Shown here one piece after another: positions 1-8,001 of a stretch of 64,000 bases of DNA. The translations under genes were made by a program, and so were the position numbers. How positions within the stretch are numbered: position 1 is the first letter of the stretch; each line of letters starts with the position of its first letter. This DNA comes from Phaeodactylibacter sp. (lineage in GTDB: Bacteria > Bacteroidota > Bacteroidia > Chitinophagales > Saprospiraceae), in assembly GCF_022763345.1 (NCBI RefSeq), contig NZ_JALEGS010000066.1:1-64000 (forward strand). Reading direction: 5' to 3'. Below the pieces are notes generated by a model, which had not been told where the DNA came from, did not search any database, and was given only the letters and a program-made list of their open reading frames with translations.

Positions 1-2
1 TA

Positions 3-62
3 ATCTATGAAATTTTCAAAGAACTTGCTCAGATGCTAAACATAGCATCTGACATTGAGTAG
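3..62 (+). CDS. C-terminal tail of an unidentified protein (partial)
   Basis: The frame starting at base 3 is open from the window edge and encodes 19 residues (IYEIFKELAQMLNIASDIE) before a TAG stop at 60-62. The peptide looks like an amphipathic helix, as expected for a protein C-terminus. It is too short to name a family. Oddly, bases 31-50 inside it form a perfect 8-bp palindromic hairpin with a 4-nt loop, so it could also be non-coding sequence that happens to be open. Confidence 0.3.
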   Translation: MYEIFKELAQMLNIASDIE

Positions 63-79
63 GTTTGCTGTGGCAAACC
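62..79. other. Perfect 7-bp hairpin
   Basis: GGTTTGC and GCAAACC pair around a TGTG loop directly after the stop of the partial gene at the left edge. No T-run follows, so it is only a weak candidate terminator. It sits about 90 bases before the next gene. Confidence 0.3.
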
Positions 80-169
80 ACTTAATCGTCAGTATAATTC
101 AATTATTGCAGGTTTTCTGTAGCACAAAACCAAATCGTGTAAAGTATATTTACGCCTCAAAAAAATGAC

Positions 170-541
170 ATGAAGGAGTGGGAGCTGGATTATGAGTGGC
201 TGCGTGTAAGGCACCTGGTCAAGAAAACCTTCGACCGGGCAGACCTTCCGGACCTTAATGCGATACTGTTCCTGATTGGCATTCAAGAGCTGGGGCGCTG
301 GCAGGAAGCCTTCACCAAAGAAGAAAAGCAGGACCTGATGCATATCGCGGTATGCCGGCTGCTGAGTTACGGCGGGCATTATGCCTTTAAGGGCAGAGAT
401 GCTGACGGCTGGCCTCACTACGAGCTCCGGCGCCCGGTGGAAGCGCAGGGGCTGAAAGCTCAGGAAACCTTACTCAAGGCATATGCCATTCAATACTTCC
501 GGGAACTTGAACTGGAAAATGGCGGATTAGAAGACGAATAA
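170..541 (+). CDS. Hypothetical protein, 123 aa
   Basis: A small soluble protein with no signal peptide and no membrane segment. It is rich in Leu, Glu, Trp and Tyr, with predicted helices, a mid-protein GIQELGRWQEAFTKEEKQDL stretch and an acidic C-terminus. I recognise no domain. The ATG at 170 is the first usable start: an ATG at 165 in another frame stops after two codons. The stop lies 11 nt before a cyclophilin lipoprotein gene on the same strand, so it is probably the first gene of a three-gene operon with the two isomerases. Codon use matches the surrounding GC-rich genes, which supports it being real. Confidence 0.75.
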   Translation: MKEWELDYEWLRVRHLVKKTFDRADLPDLNAILFLIGIQELGRWQEAFTKEEKQDLMHIAVCRLLSYGGHYAFKGRDADGWPHYELRRPVEAQGLKAQETLLKAYAIQYFRELELENGGLEDE

Positions 542-551
542 TACCAAATTT

Positions 552-1214
552 ATGAAAAGTTACCTTCTTATTTTCCTTACTACGCTGGCTGTTTCAACCG
601 GCCTTTTGCAATGCGCACCGAAAGGTGATGGCTTCACCTACGCTGTTATTAGCACCGAATATGGTGATATGAAAGTCAAACTGTACAATTCCACGCCGGA
701 GCACCGCGACAACTTCATCAAGCTGGCGAAGGAAGGTTTCTACAATGACCTGCTTTTTCACCGGGTCATTCAGGACTTTATGATTCAGGGTGGCGACCCG
801 GACTCTAAAACGGCAGGCCCAAATCAGATGCTTGGGCAAGGCGGCCCTGGCTACACTTTGCCTGCTGAAATCGGCGCGCTCCATTTCAAAGGCGCATTGG
901 CTGCAGCGCGGTTGGGTGACCGGCAAAACCCACAGCGCAACTCCTCAGGTTCTCAGTTCTACATCGTGGACGGGAAGCCACTCACAGAGGAAAACATGGA
1001 CAACCTGGAGCAAAACTTTGGTAAAAACTACACACCAGAGCAACGGCAGCGCTATCTTGAAGTCGGTGGTTCTCCCGTACTTGACGGCGAGTACACCGTC
1101 TTTGGTGAAGTCGTGGAAGGGCTGGATGTAATTGATAAAATTGCTGCGGTACCGACTGGTCAGGCTAACCGCCCGGTCAGAGATGTCCGCATGACTGTAA
1201 AATTGGTTGATTGA
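552..1214 (+). CDS. Cyclophilin-type peptidyl-prolyl isomerase, lipoprotein
   Basis: Catalyses cis-trans isomerisation of Xaa-Pro bonds, here outside the cytoplasm. The 220-aa product starts with a lipoprotein signal peptide ending in LLQC (Cys at about 21). The cyclophilin fold follows, with the FHRVIQDFMIQGGDP segment holding the catalytic Arg (about residue 71) and the SSGSQFYIV strand. An insertion between the core strands (about 140-180, KPLTEENMDNLEQ and following) is of the kind seen in Bacteroidota homologues. The stop overlaps the start of a second, PKD-containing cyclophilin by one base (TGATG), so the two are translationally coupled paralogues. Likely role: folding of envelope or secreted proteins (inference). 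Confidence 0.93.
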   Translation: MKSYLLIFLTTLAVSTGLLQCAPKGDGFTYAVISTEYGDMKVKLYNSTPEHRDNFIKLAKEGFYNDLLFHRVIQDFMIQGGDPDSKTAGPNQMLGQGGPGYTLPAEIGALHFKGALAAARLGDRQNPQRNSSGSQFYIVDGKPLTEENMDNLEQNFGKNYTPEQRQRYLEVGGSPVLDGEYTVFGEVVEGLDVIDKIAAVPTGQANRPVRDVRMTVKLVD

Positions 1215-2101
1215 TGAAAAGGACACCTTTATTCTATGTAGTGCTGGCCATTATCCTGAGCAGTTGTGCACGGCCGGTGGCCAATTTCACACTGGAGGGC
1301 GAAACGCAGGTGCTCTCCCCCATCGTTTTTGACAATCAGTCAGAAAACGCCACGGCTTACGAGTGGGATTTCGGAGACGGCAACACTTCCGAACGGGCAG
1401 AACCCAGTCATACTTACCGGCAGTCCGGCAACTACACCATCTCCTTAAAAGCCATCAATGAAAAGGGCAAGGCGAGGGTGACCGAAAAAGCAATTTCTAT
1501 TGCCCCGCCAGCAATCTGCCTGGTCGAAATTGAAACCATACACGGTAGTATGCTCGTAGAACTATACGATGCGACCCCTCAGCATCAAGACAATTTCGTC
1601 AAACTGGTACAGGAGGGCTACTACGACGGGCTGCTTTTCCACCGGGTCATCGAAAACTTCATGATACAAGGTGGCGACCCCAAGTCGAAGGATGCCCCCG
1701 CTGGGCAGGCATTGGGTTCCGGTGGCCCGGGGTATACCATCCCTGCAGAGTTTGTAGACTCCCTGGTCCATATCAAGGGTGCTATAGCTGCAGCACGTAC
1801 TGGTGACGCAGTGAACCCGCAAAAGCGGTCCTCCGGTTCCCAGTTTTATATTGTACACGGGCGCAACGTGACGGAACAAGACCTTGCTCAATTGGAAGCA
1901 CAGAAAGGCTTTAGGTATACGACCCGCCAAAAGGAAGCTTATCTGGAGCACGGAGGCACGCCATTTCTCGATCGGGACTACACGGTGTTTGGGCAAGTCG
2001 TGGAAGGCTTTGAAGTCTTGGACAAACTGGCAGCAGTGCCTACAGACCCAAGAGACCGCCCCAAAGAGGACCTGAAAATGAAGATACGGCTCATCCGATA
2101 A
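1214..2101 (+). CDS. PKD-domain cyclophilin peptidyl-prolyl isomerase, lipoprotein
   Basis: A 295-aa lipoprotein (signal peptide ending ILSSC, Cys18). One PKD domain (about 25-95, with YEWDFGDG and the terminal HTY/GNYTISL pattern) comes first. A cyclophilin domain (about 100-295) follows, with FHRVIENFMIQGGDP and SSGSQFYIV. The ATG at 1214 is preferred over an in-frame TTG at 1211, because it gives a normal lipoprotein signal and a TGATG overlap with the upstream isomerase. PKD domains usually bind protein or sugar, so this copy may be tethered near specific clients (inference). A strong hairpin terminator follows at 2126-2159. Confidence 0.9.
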   Translation: MKRTPLFYVVLAIILSSCARPVANFTLEGETQVLSPIVFDNQSENATAYEWDFGDGNTSERAEPSHTYRQSGNYTISLKAINEKGKARVTEKAISIAPPAICLVEIETIHGSMLVELYDATPQHQDNFVKLVQEGYYDGLLFHRVIENFMIQGGDPKSKDAPAGQALGSGGPGYTIPAEFVDSLVHIKGAIAAARTGDAVNPQKRSSGSQFYIVHGRNVTEQDLAQLEAQKGFRYTTRQKEAYLEHGGTPFLDRDYTVFGQVVEGFEVLDKLAAVPTDPRDRPKEDLKMKIRLIR

Positions 2102-2125
2102 GCGAGCCGTCACCACTCAACTGGG

Positions 2126-2159
2126 AAACCGTACCCCCCGAGTTTCGGGGCTCCGGTTT
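2126..2159 (+). terminator. Rho-independent-like terminator after the cyclophilin pair
   Basis: AAACCG pairs with CGGTTT and an inner CCCC with GGGG, around a GAGTTTC loop region. It lies 25 nt after the second cyclophilin stop and before ppgK. Confidence 0.6.
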
Positions 2160-2214
2160 GCTCATTCGAACCTAAGGCCCCATAAGGCTTTTATGCAGGA
2201 AAAATGAAAAACAT

Positions 2215-2970
2215 ATGTACACAGGTAATCTTATTTTGGGCGTAGACGTAGGTGGCTCCGGCATTAAAGGTGCTGTAGTAGACGTCACTACCGGTGCCCT
2301 CCAAACCGAGCGGCTCCGGCTGGAAACCCCACAACCGGCTACCCCCGAAGCGGTGTCTGAAACGTTCGCGGAGCTGGTTCGCATGCATAACTACAAAGGC
2401 ATCATCGGTTGCGGATTCCCTGCCATCATTAAACAAGGTGAAGCGCATTCTGCGGCTAATATCAGCAAGGAGTGGGTTGGAAAGAATGTGATTGAATCCT
2501 TTTCCCTGGCGTGCAACAACCCGGTAGAGGTGCTCAACGATGCGGATGCGGCCGGTTTGGCAGAAATGCGCTTCGGCCTTGGCAAGGGGCAAACTGGCGT
2601 GGTTGTCTTAATTACAATAGGCTCCGGACTGGGCTCCGCGATGTTCATCAACGGTAAACTTGTCCCCAATACCGAATTCGGCCACATGCGGCTGCACGGC
2701 GACATCGCAGAAGCTTATGCATCGAGCAAAGCCCGTAAGATCAATGACTTAAGCTGGACGGAATGGGGCGAAAGGTTCAACGAATACCTGCACTATCTTG
2801 CCCGGGTAGTCAACCCCGATTTGATCATTCTGGGAGGAGGGGCCAGCAAGAAGTTCAGTAAATTCGAAGAAGTTATTGACGTGAAAGTTCCTGTCAAACC
2901 AGCTGAACTACGTAACGCAGCAGGTACGGTTGGCGCGGCCGTTCATGCGTATCAGATTGCCCGGAGCTAA
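2215..2970 (+). CDS. ppgK: Polyphosphate glucokinase (ROK-like)
   Basis: Phosphorylates glucose with polyphosphate (or ATP in some homologues) in the cytoplasm, feeding glycolysis. The 251-aa protein begins with the phosphate-binding loop DVGGSGIKG (11-19). It contains NDADAAGLAEMRFG (the catalytic Asp region) and TIGSGLGSAMF, and the segment from NTEFGHMRLHG through the ISKEWVG/LSWTEWGERF elements matches strictly polyphosphate-type glucokinases. The ROK zinc-finger CxCGxxGC is absent, as is usual in this subfamily. The C-terminal IILGGGASKKF and AAGTVGAAVHA complete the fold. It stands alone: the upstream terminator separates it from the cyclophilins and a convergent TPR gene follows 17 nt after its stop. 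Confidence 0.88.
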   Translation: MYTGNLILGVDVGGSGIKGAVVDVTTGALQTERLRLETPQPATPEAVSETFAELVRMHNYKGIIGCGFPAIIKQGEAHSAANISKEWVGKNVIESFSLACNNPVEVLNDADAAGLAEMRFGLGKGQTGVVVLITIGSGLGSAMFINGKLVPNTEFGHMRLHGDIAEAYASSKARKINDLSWTEWGERFNEYLHYLARVVNPDLIILGGGASKKFSKFEEVIDVKVPVKPAELRNAAGTVGAAVHAYQIARS

Positions 2971-2987
2971 TTCTCAGCGGATTAGCG

Positions 2988-4403
2988 CTAGAGGGCAAAG
3001 TTTTTGATCATGGCCATGACCTCGTTGTCCGCTTGCAGGTCTGGCATCAGGTCAAAGAGAGAAGGGTACATCCCGAAATCCTCCTGAAGTGCTTCTCCCA
3101 GCCAGTAAAGTGCTGCATTGCGCTGCCCGATCGCGAATAAGCAGGCAATCCGGCAATAAAGGATCTCTGTTCCTGGCACCGCTTCCATTCCGGATTCCAG
3201 TACGTCCATAGCGGCTTCTGCCTGACCGTTTTCCATGAGGAAGGTCGCCAGCAGTATCCAATACCGGGCTTCGAGTTCGTTCAGCGCGATCGCTTCCTCG
3301 AGGTGCTCGACAGCCATCTCCGTATTGCCCATATTGAAGTAGGCCTCGCCAAGCGCGGCGTAATATTCTTCCTGCTCTCCTTCCACTTCAATCGCCTTTT
3401 CAAAGTACTGAATGGCATTCATCCACTGCCCCTCAGCCGCGTAGCACTCCCCTATTGAGAAAAAGATCTCATCATTCAGCGGGTCCAGCTGTGCTGCCCG
3501 GATATAGAAAGTCACTGCGGCTTGTGGGCAGTTGAGCCTCAGGTGGCACTGCCCGATTTGAATGTACAGGTCGCTGTCCGCATCAGATCCCTCCTGTTCC
3601 AGAAGTTCCATGTAGTACTTTAGCGCGCGGTTGAACTGTTGCAGTTCCAGGCAGAGGTCAGCACAATCCCGGCAGGCCTGCAGAAAATCCTCATCGATGG
3701 TAAAAGCTAAATCATAGGCTTCAATAGCACCTTCGTAGTTGCCAATGTACAGGCGAGACTGTGCAAGGTTGTACCACGCCAGTGCCTGATAAGCATCTTC
3801 AGCTAGCAGGGCTTCGTGGAGGGCGATGCTCTCTTCGTATTTCTTACTTTGCACCACACAGATGCCAATGCGCTCCAATGCAGCCTGATTGGAAGCGTCC
3901 ACAAGCAGAGCTTCGCGGAGGGTATAAAACATTCGTTCGTAAGACTCCTCCTGCTCGTAAGCCAGAGACTCCACCAAAAGAATGCTGCTCATTTCCTCAT
4001 CATTGGCTTCTTCTCTCAGAAAATCCAGTATCCGAAAACCTTCCTCCGTTTGGTGGTTTACAATTAGCGCCTCTGCGTAAAGTAACTCCACTTCAATTTC
4101 ACCGGGCGACAGGACACGGGCTCTTTCCAGGAATGGAAAAGCCGCTTCAACGGCTGAGTTATCAAGTAAAAGCTGCGCATGCTTGAGCAGCAGGTCTATT
4201 GATAAAGGGTGCTGCTCCATACCCCGCTCAGAAGCTTCCAAAGCTTTAGAATACTGATGGTCCGTCTCAAAGTAGCTGATGATTTGCAGGTAAGCCGCTT
4301 CTTCGAAGTAAGCGTGATGATCCATGCTAAATTGCGCTTCGTACCGTTGCAACAACTGCTGAATCGTAGATTTGTGGAAATGAAATTCGTTTTCAGGATA
4401 CAT
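2988..4403 (-). CDS. Tetratricopeptide-repeat protein, 471 aa
   Basis: A long soluble array of TPR units. Typical repeat signatures such as ALAWYNLAQSRLYIGNYEGA, DEIFFSIGECYAAEGQWMNA and EEYYAALGEAYFNMGNTEMA recur about every 34 residues over the whole protein. There is no signal peptide, so it should be cytoplasmic. It is very acidic. TPR arrays mediate protein-protein contacts; no enzymatic domain is visible, so the specific role is unknown. Homologues of this size are common in Bacteroidota. It is convergent with ppgK and separated from the upstream sigma-factor operon by a 344-nt gap. Confidence 0.85.
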   Translation of the reverse strand: MYPENEFHFHKSTIQQLLQRYEAQFSMDHHAYFEEAAYLQIISYFETDHQYSKALEASERGMEQHPLSIDLLLKHAQLLLDNSAVEAAFPFLERARVLSPGEIEVELLYAEALIVNHQTEEGFRILDFLREEANDEEMSSILLVESLAYEQEESYERMFYTLREALLVDASNQAALERIGICVVQSKKYEESIALHEALLAEDAYQALAWYNLAQSRLYIGNYEGAIEAYDLAFTIDEDFLQACRDCADLCLELQQFNRALKYYMELLEQEGSDADSDLYIQIGQCHLRLNCPQAAVTFYIRAAQLDPLNDEIFFSIGECYAAEGQWMNAIQYFEKAIEVEGEQEEYYAALGEAYFNMGNTEMAVEHLEEAIALNELEARYWILLATFLMENGQAEAAMDVLESGMEAVPGTEILYCRIACLFAIGQRNAALYWLGEALQEDFGMYPSLFDLMPDLQADNEVMAMIKNFAL

Positions 4404-4747
4404 GGTCGATCTGCTTATTTCGGTGCAGGCTTATTTAGGATAATGATTTGTGCATTACAATTATTTTAAAGATATGGAATTCTTCTCCGGAAAAGCCAGA
4501 ATTTAACACCCGCATTCATGGCCATTAATGGAACGGTAGGTTTTGAAAAGGAAGTGGCAAATTTTTAACGACAAAACCAGGATAAATCAGATAAAAAAAC
4601 TTTTAATTTATCATAAACCACATATATTTATTTTTTGATATCAAAAAACAACGAATATGTGCCCGGCTCATAAGCACACCGCTAAAGCACAAAACGCCTC
4701 CCCCGAAGTTCAGGGCAGGCGCTTGCTGATTTTACTTTGATAATGGT
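4404..4747. other. Intergenic region between the sigma-factor operon and the TPR gene
   Basis: No gene is seen. The region holds the minus-strand terminator of the sigma operon (4691-4724) and must contain the promoter of the TPR gene. A near-match -7 box on the minus strand (TATCTTTA, around 4466-4473) is the best candidate. The middle (about 4560-4660) is unusually AT-rich for this part of the window. Confidence 0.4.
4691..4724 (-). terminator. Terminator of the ECF sigma operon
   Basis: Read on the minus strand, GCGCCTGCCC and GGGGGAGGCG form a stem with one mismatch around a TGAACTTC loop, followed by TTTTG. It lies 24 nt beyond the stop of the Spy-like gene. Confidence 0.65.
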
Positions 4748-5215
4748 TTAAAACCGGCCTCCGGGACGGCGGTTTTCCCGTACTTTCTTGAGCAACTCCA
4801 GACGGAATTCCCGCTCCGCCTGCTGGAAAAGGACCAGCTTTCGCGGAGGGAGGACCTCCCGGAAGCGGGCGTGGTATTTTTTCCGAAGGTCCAGTAGCTC
4901 GGTTTCTGCCTTCAGGCGGTCTTCCAGGTGCCTGCTCGCCTGCTCGTTTGTCATCTGCCCGGGTGCAACGTCCGGCTTATATTTTTCCTCAATGGCTCTT
5001 TGTGCAGTCTCGTATTCATTGTTGAGGGCCCAAAAGGCTGAAGATTCCTGAGTGGTCAAACCTAATCGCTGAGTGATATAGGCCACTCGGGCAGCCTCCA
5101 CCCGTTCATTGCGGGGGCCGTTCCTCATATCGAACGGGCGGCCGGGCTGGGCATAACCTATGGTGCCAACGAGCAGTAGCAGGTTTAACAACAATAATCG
5201 ATTGCTATTTCTCAT
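4748..5215 (-). CDS. Spy/CpxP-like periplasmic protein (LTXXQ type)
   Basis: A 155-aa secreted protein. The start is placed at the ATG at 5215, giving MRNSNRLLLLNLLLLVGTIG followed by YAQ, a clear signal peptide; the longer open frame upstream lacks one. The mature part is helical and charged, with the motif YITQRLGLTTQESSAFWALN typical of Spy/CpxP/heavy-metal sensor-like periplasmic helical proteins, and a Lys/Arg/Glu-rich end. Such proteins act as ATP-independent chaperones or stress sensors. It is the last gene of the sigma / anti-sigma-like / Spy operon (19-nt gap), so it may be an output or modulator of that envelope stress regulon (inference). Confidence 0.75.
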   Translation of the reverse strand: MRNSNRLLLLNLLLLVGTIGYAQPGRPFDMRNGPRNERVEAARVAYITQRLGLTTQESSAFWALNNEYETAQRAIEEKYKPDVAPGQMTNEQASRHLEDRLKAETELLDLRKKYHARFREVLPPRKLVLFQQAEREFRLELLKKVRENRRPGGRF

Positions 5216-5234
5216 GTGCTTTGGATTGATCGGG

Positions 5235-5723
5235 TTAAAAGTAAGCTTCAATGTCCTCGTACTCCAGGTCTTCCAGGTAGTCCTCCAGCGGGATTTCCTC
5301 CAGTTGCGGCAAAACATCCATGTTTTCCACTGTTGCTTCATCCAACAGGTCTGCCTCTTGCATCAGGCTCAGCTCAAAATTACGGATGTTGGAATGGATG
5401 TAGGCCGCTGCTTCTTCTCGCTTTAAATCTGCCAGGCTAACTGTTTGCTCTGAATCAGAAGCTCCAAATGGCCAAAGCCCGGCCGCTGCCACCGCCAAAA
5501 CGGCTACAGCTGCAGCAATCTTAAGCCCGCGCGTCCATTTTTGGTCTCTTTTGGTGTGCACAACCTGGAGAGGTGATGTCTGCTTCTCGCTTGCAGCCGC
5601 CAGCACCCGGTCAGACAGGGTGTCAAAATAGCCTTCCGGCACCGGTCCCTTATTTTTCCGGACCTCCGCAAGCAACGGTGCATGCTGGTCCAGCTCTTGC
5701 TGTATATTTTCCTTTTCTTTCAT
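5235..5723 (-). CDS. Anti-sigma-factor-like single-pass membrane protein
   Basis: A 162-aa protein with an N-terminal cytoplasmic part (about 1-65), one membrane helix (about 68-88, IAAAVAVLAVAAAGLWPF) and an acidic periplasmic tail ending in repeated EDL/EDI motifs. The stretch VPEGYFDTLSDRVL (about 27-40) is common in Bacteroidota anti-sigma-like proteins encoded next to ECF sigma genes. No ZAS zinc motif (HxxxCxxC) is present. Its start overlaps the sigma gene stop by 4 nt, so the two are translationally coupled. The likely function is to hold the sigma factor at the membrane; this is inferred from position and topology. Confidence 0.7.
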   Translation of the reverse strand: MKEKENIQQELDQHAPLLAEVRKNKGPVPEGYFDTLSDRVLAAASEKQTSPLQVVHTKRDQKWTRGLKIAAAVAVLAVAAAGLWPFGASDSEQTVSLADLKREEAAAYIHSNIRNFELSLMQEADLLDEATVENMDVLPQLEEIPLEDYLEDLEYEDIEAYF

Positions 5724-6277
5724 AGTCCCTCTTTTAATGCAGCCTCCACTTTCCGGACAGCATGGTGGTAAGAAGCTTTAAGTGCGCCCTGTGAGGTTTT
5801 CAGCCTGACCGACATATCCTTATAGCTCATCTCTTCGTAATACCTCAGCCGGAAAACGAGCTTCTGCTTTTCAGGCAATGCCTCGATTGCCGCATCTAGT
5901 TTTTGCAACAGCTTGTCGCCGTCAACCGAAGCTTCTGCCTGCAGCTCAAACACAGCAGCCTGCCCGTCAATGGAGTCGGTAGCGCGGCGTTGTGCCTTTT
6001 TCAGAAAGGTCAGCGCCTCGTTGGTCGCGATGCGGTAAAGCCAGGTGTACAACTGTGATTTACCCTCGAAACGATGGATGTTGCGGAACACCTTGATCAG
6101 GCAGTTTTGCAGCACATCATCCGTATCGCTATGGGTACCGACCATCTTGCGGATGTGCCAGTACAGCCGTTCCTGGTATACCGACATTAACAGGCGGAAA
6201 CCCTGCTCCCGGCTGTCGGGTTGCTGCAAAAGGACCAGGATTTGTTCGTCGGTTGCTGCTGTCAATGTGGCTTGCAA
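5720..6277 (-). CDS. ECF RNA polymerase sigma factor
   Basis: A 185-aa group IV sigma factor. The sigma-2 region spans about 20-90 (DTDDVLQNCLIKVFRNIHRF, then LYTWLYRIATNEALTFL). The sigma-4 helix-turn-helix spans about 125-180 (ALPEKQKLVFRLRYYEEMSY, DMSVRLKTSQGALKASYHHA). The only plausible in-frame start is a TTG at 6277: no ATG or GTG lies between it and the upstream in-frame stop, and the first internal ATG would remove part of region 2. It leads a three-gene operon with the anti-sigma-like and Spy-like genes. The regulon is unknown; envelope stress is inferred from its partners. Confidence 0.88.
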   Translation of the reverse strand: MQATLTAATDEQILVLLQQPDSREQGFRLLMSVYQERLYWHIRKMVGTHSDTDDVLQNCLIKVFRNIHRFEGKSQLYTWLYRIATNEALTFLKKAQRRATDSIDGQAAVFELQAEASVDGDKLLQKLDAAIEALPEKQKLVFRLRYYEEMSYKDMSVRLKTSQGALKASYHHAVRKVEAALKEGL

Positions 6278-6339
6278 ATTGTTCGTTTTGAAGGTAAGAC
6301 TTTCAAAATGAACAGGGGTTTAATGCCGCACAAAAATTA

Positions 6340-7965
6340 TCAGTGCCGAATATCCTGCAGTCCTGCGGTCAGCTCCCGGATAATGCCCTTTTGTTTGGGG
6401 TTGTACACCCAGTTGGTATCAAAAAACTCCAGGACTTCCGGGTTGGCCTCTTTGCTGAGCGTGAGGCTGTGGAACTGCGTGCCTTTGTTCTGCTGAAAAA
6501 AGCGGACCTCACGCAGCACGTCATCGTCGATTTTGTACATGATGAAGTCGGAAATAATGAGCACATCGGCATCTTCGTAGTCGTTGCCTTTGAGCTGCCG
6601 GATGGTTTCATACAGCGCCAGGCTGACATCCGTACCTCCGTAAAAGGACATGCGCAGGAAGGCGGCAATTTCATCGATGGAGTCGGCGATATTGTAAAGG
6701 TCCAGGGTTTTGATGCCCCTTGAGAAGTTGATCAGGTAGGCTCTGCGGTTCTCATTGATCGCCATTTTGAGAATGCCCATGCACAGGACTTTCGCAATCT
6801 GTTCCGGGCGGCCGGTCATGCTCTCGCTCGTATCCACACATACGATGAAAGGCCCTTTCTCTTTTTGCCGCACCCGCTGGTTGATTTCGGTGAGCTGATC
6901 CTCGCTGCGCACCAGTTTACGGTCTTCGTAGCGGAAGGTCATCAGGTTTTTGTCGGCGTATTTTTTCAGGAAGAGCAGCTCTGTATCTTCATCACCAAGC
7001 AAGCTGGCTTCGGCGCTCAGGAGGTTGTTGAGGTCGTCGCTTTCGTGTACGCCGACGATCTCGGCCTTTGCCGTTTCGTCTACTTCCCATTCCTGCCGGA
7101 TGATGGTTTTCTCGAAGGTTTCTTCCTCGATTTCGATTTCCGCCTCCCGCATCCGGCCTAGCATTTCTGCCAGTTCCTTCAGGGAGCGCTCATCTTCCAG
7201 CAGCTCATTGTACTGCTCCAGGATATCGAAGGAGGTTTCTTCCCAGAGCTCACGGGACATATCCCAGCCTAAGTAGTCCGAAAAGGGCGAGACCAGCTCA
7301 TAAAGCTTTTGGTATTCATCCACCTTTTTTTCCACCAGTGCGGTGAAGGCTTCTTTTTCCTCGTCCAGCTTTTTGAGTTGGAAGTCCAGGATTTTCGCAT
7401 GCAGGCGGGCATCCCACTGAGCGAGCACATCTTTGAGTAGGCGTTCGGCACCAGCTTTTTCATCAGCGTTAAGTTCATCGAAAGCCTTGTTCCCAATCAA
7501 CTGCTGGAACCGGTCCTGATAGAAATTCGAATCAATCTCCTCCCGGCTGTACTGCGTGCGCAGAAAAGTAGGCAGGTTCGGCCAGCGGCGCACAAAGACA
7601 TGCATGGGGGTTATAGCCCAGCCTTCCAGGCGCTGCAGCTCGTCCTCATAGGGATTCTTAGCACGGGCTTTATCATAGGATTTGCGCAGCCAGCGCAGGA
7701 TATCCAGCACCACCTGTTTGGTAATTTTGGCATTGCCCTCTGCCAGGTCCAGCAGCCCCGGTATGGAGAACAGCTCATCCAGTGCCTGCTGAAAATAAGC
7801 ATAGTATTGGTCATTCAACTCTGGAATGATGTGCCGCCCGGGCTCCAGCTTATTCTGAAGGTAGTGCACGAGGTAGCGGCGCATTTTGCGGTCCAGCAAA
7901 TGGCCAAACTCCACAAATCGCTGATACTCCTGCTCCAGTTGTTCTTGTATCTCTGTCATTGCCAT
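6340..7965 (-). CDS. viaA: VWA-domain protein, ViaA family
   Basis: A 541-aa protein with a helical N-terminal region and a C-terminal von Willebrand A domain (about 370-520). The domain carries an intact MIDAS: DTSES (about 376-380), the YGGTD threonine and the ISDF aspartate. The run PFIVCVDTSESMTG, ENRRAYLINFS, FYGGTDVSLAL and VLIISDFIMYKIDDDV matches E. coli ViaA, which works with the MoxR-type AAA+ ATPase RavA in respiratory and Fe-S related stress. No ravA lies next to it; the upstream neighbour is a membrane protein (8002-8922, 36-nt gap). The assignment to the ViaA family is good; the partner is unknown from this window. Confidence 0.8.
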   Translation of the reverse strand: MAMTEIQEQLEQEYQRFVEFGHLLDRKMRRYLVHYLQNKLEPGRHIIPELNDQYYAYFQQALDELFSIPGLLDLAEGNAKITKQVVLDILRWLRKSYDKARAKNPYEDELQRLEGWAITPMHVFVRRWPNLPTFLRTQYSREEIDSNFYQDRFQQLIGNKAFDELNADEKAGAERLLKDVLAQWDARLHAKILDFQLKKLDEEKEAFTALVEKKVDEYQKLYELVSPFSDYLGWDMSRELWEETSFDILEQYNELLEDERSLKELAEMLGRMREAEIEIEEETFEKTIIRQEWEVDETAKAEIVGVHESDDLNNLLSAEASLLGDEDTELLFLKKYADKNLMTFRYEDRKLVRSEDQLTEINQRVRQKEKGPFIVCVDTSESMTGRPEQIAKVLCMGILKMAINENRRAYLINFSRGIKTLDLYNIADSIDEIAAFLRMSFYGGTDVSLALYETIRQLKGNDYEDADVLIISDFIMYKIDDDVLREVRFFQQNKGTQFHSLTLSKEANPEVLEFFDTNWVYNPKQKGIIRELTAGLQDIRH

Positions 7966-8001
7966 ACGCTATGCGTAACACTCAAAAAGGCGTTGTGTTG
8001 A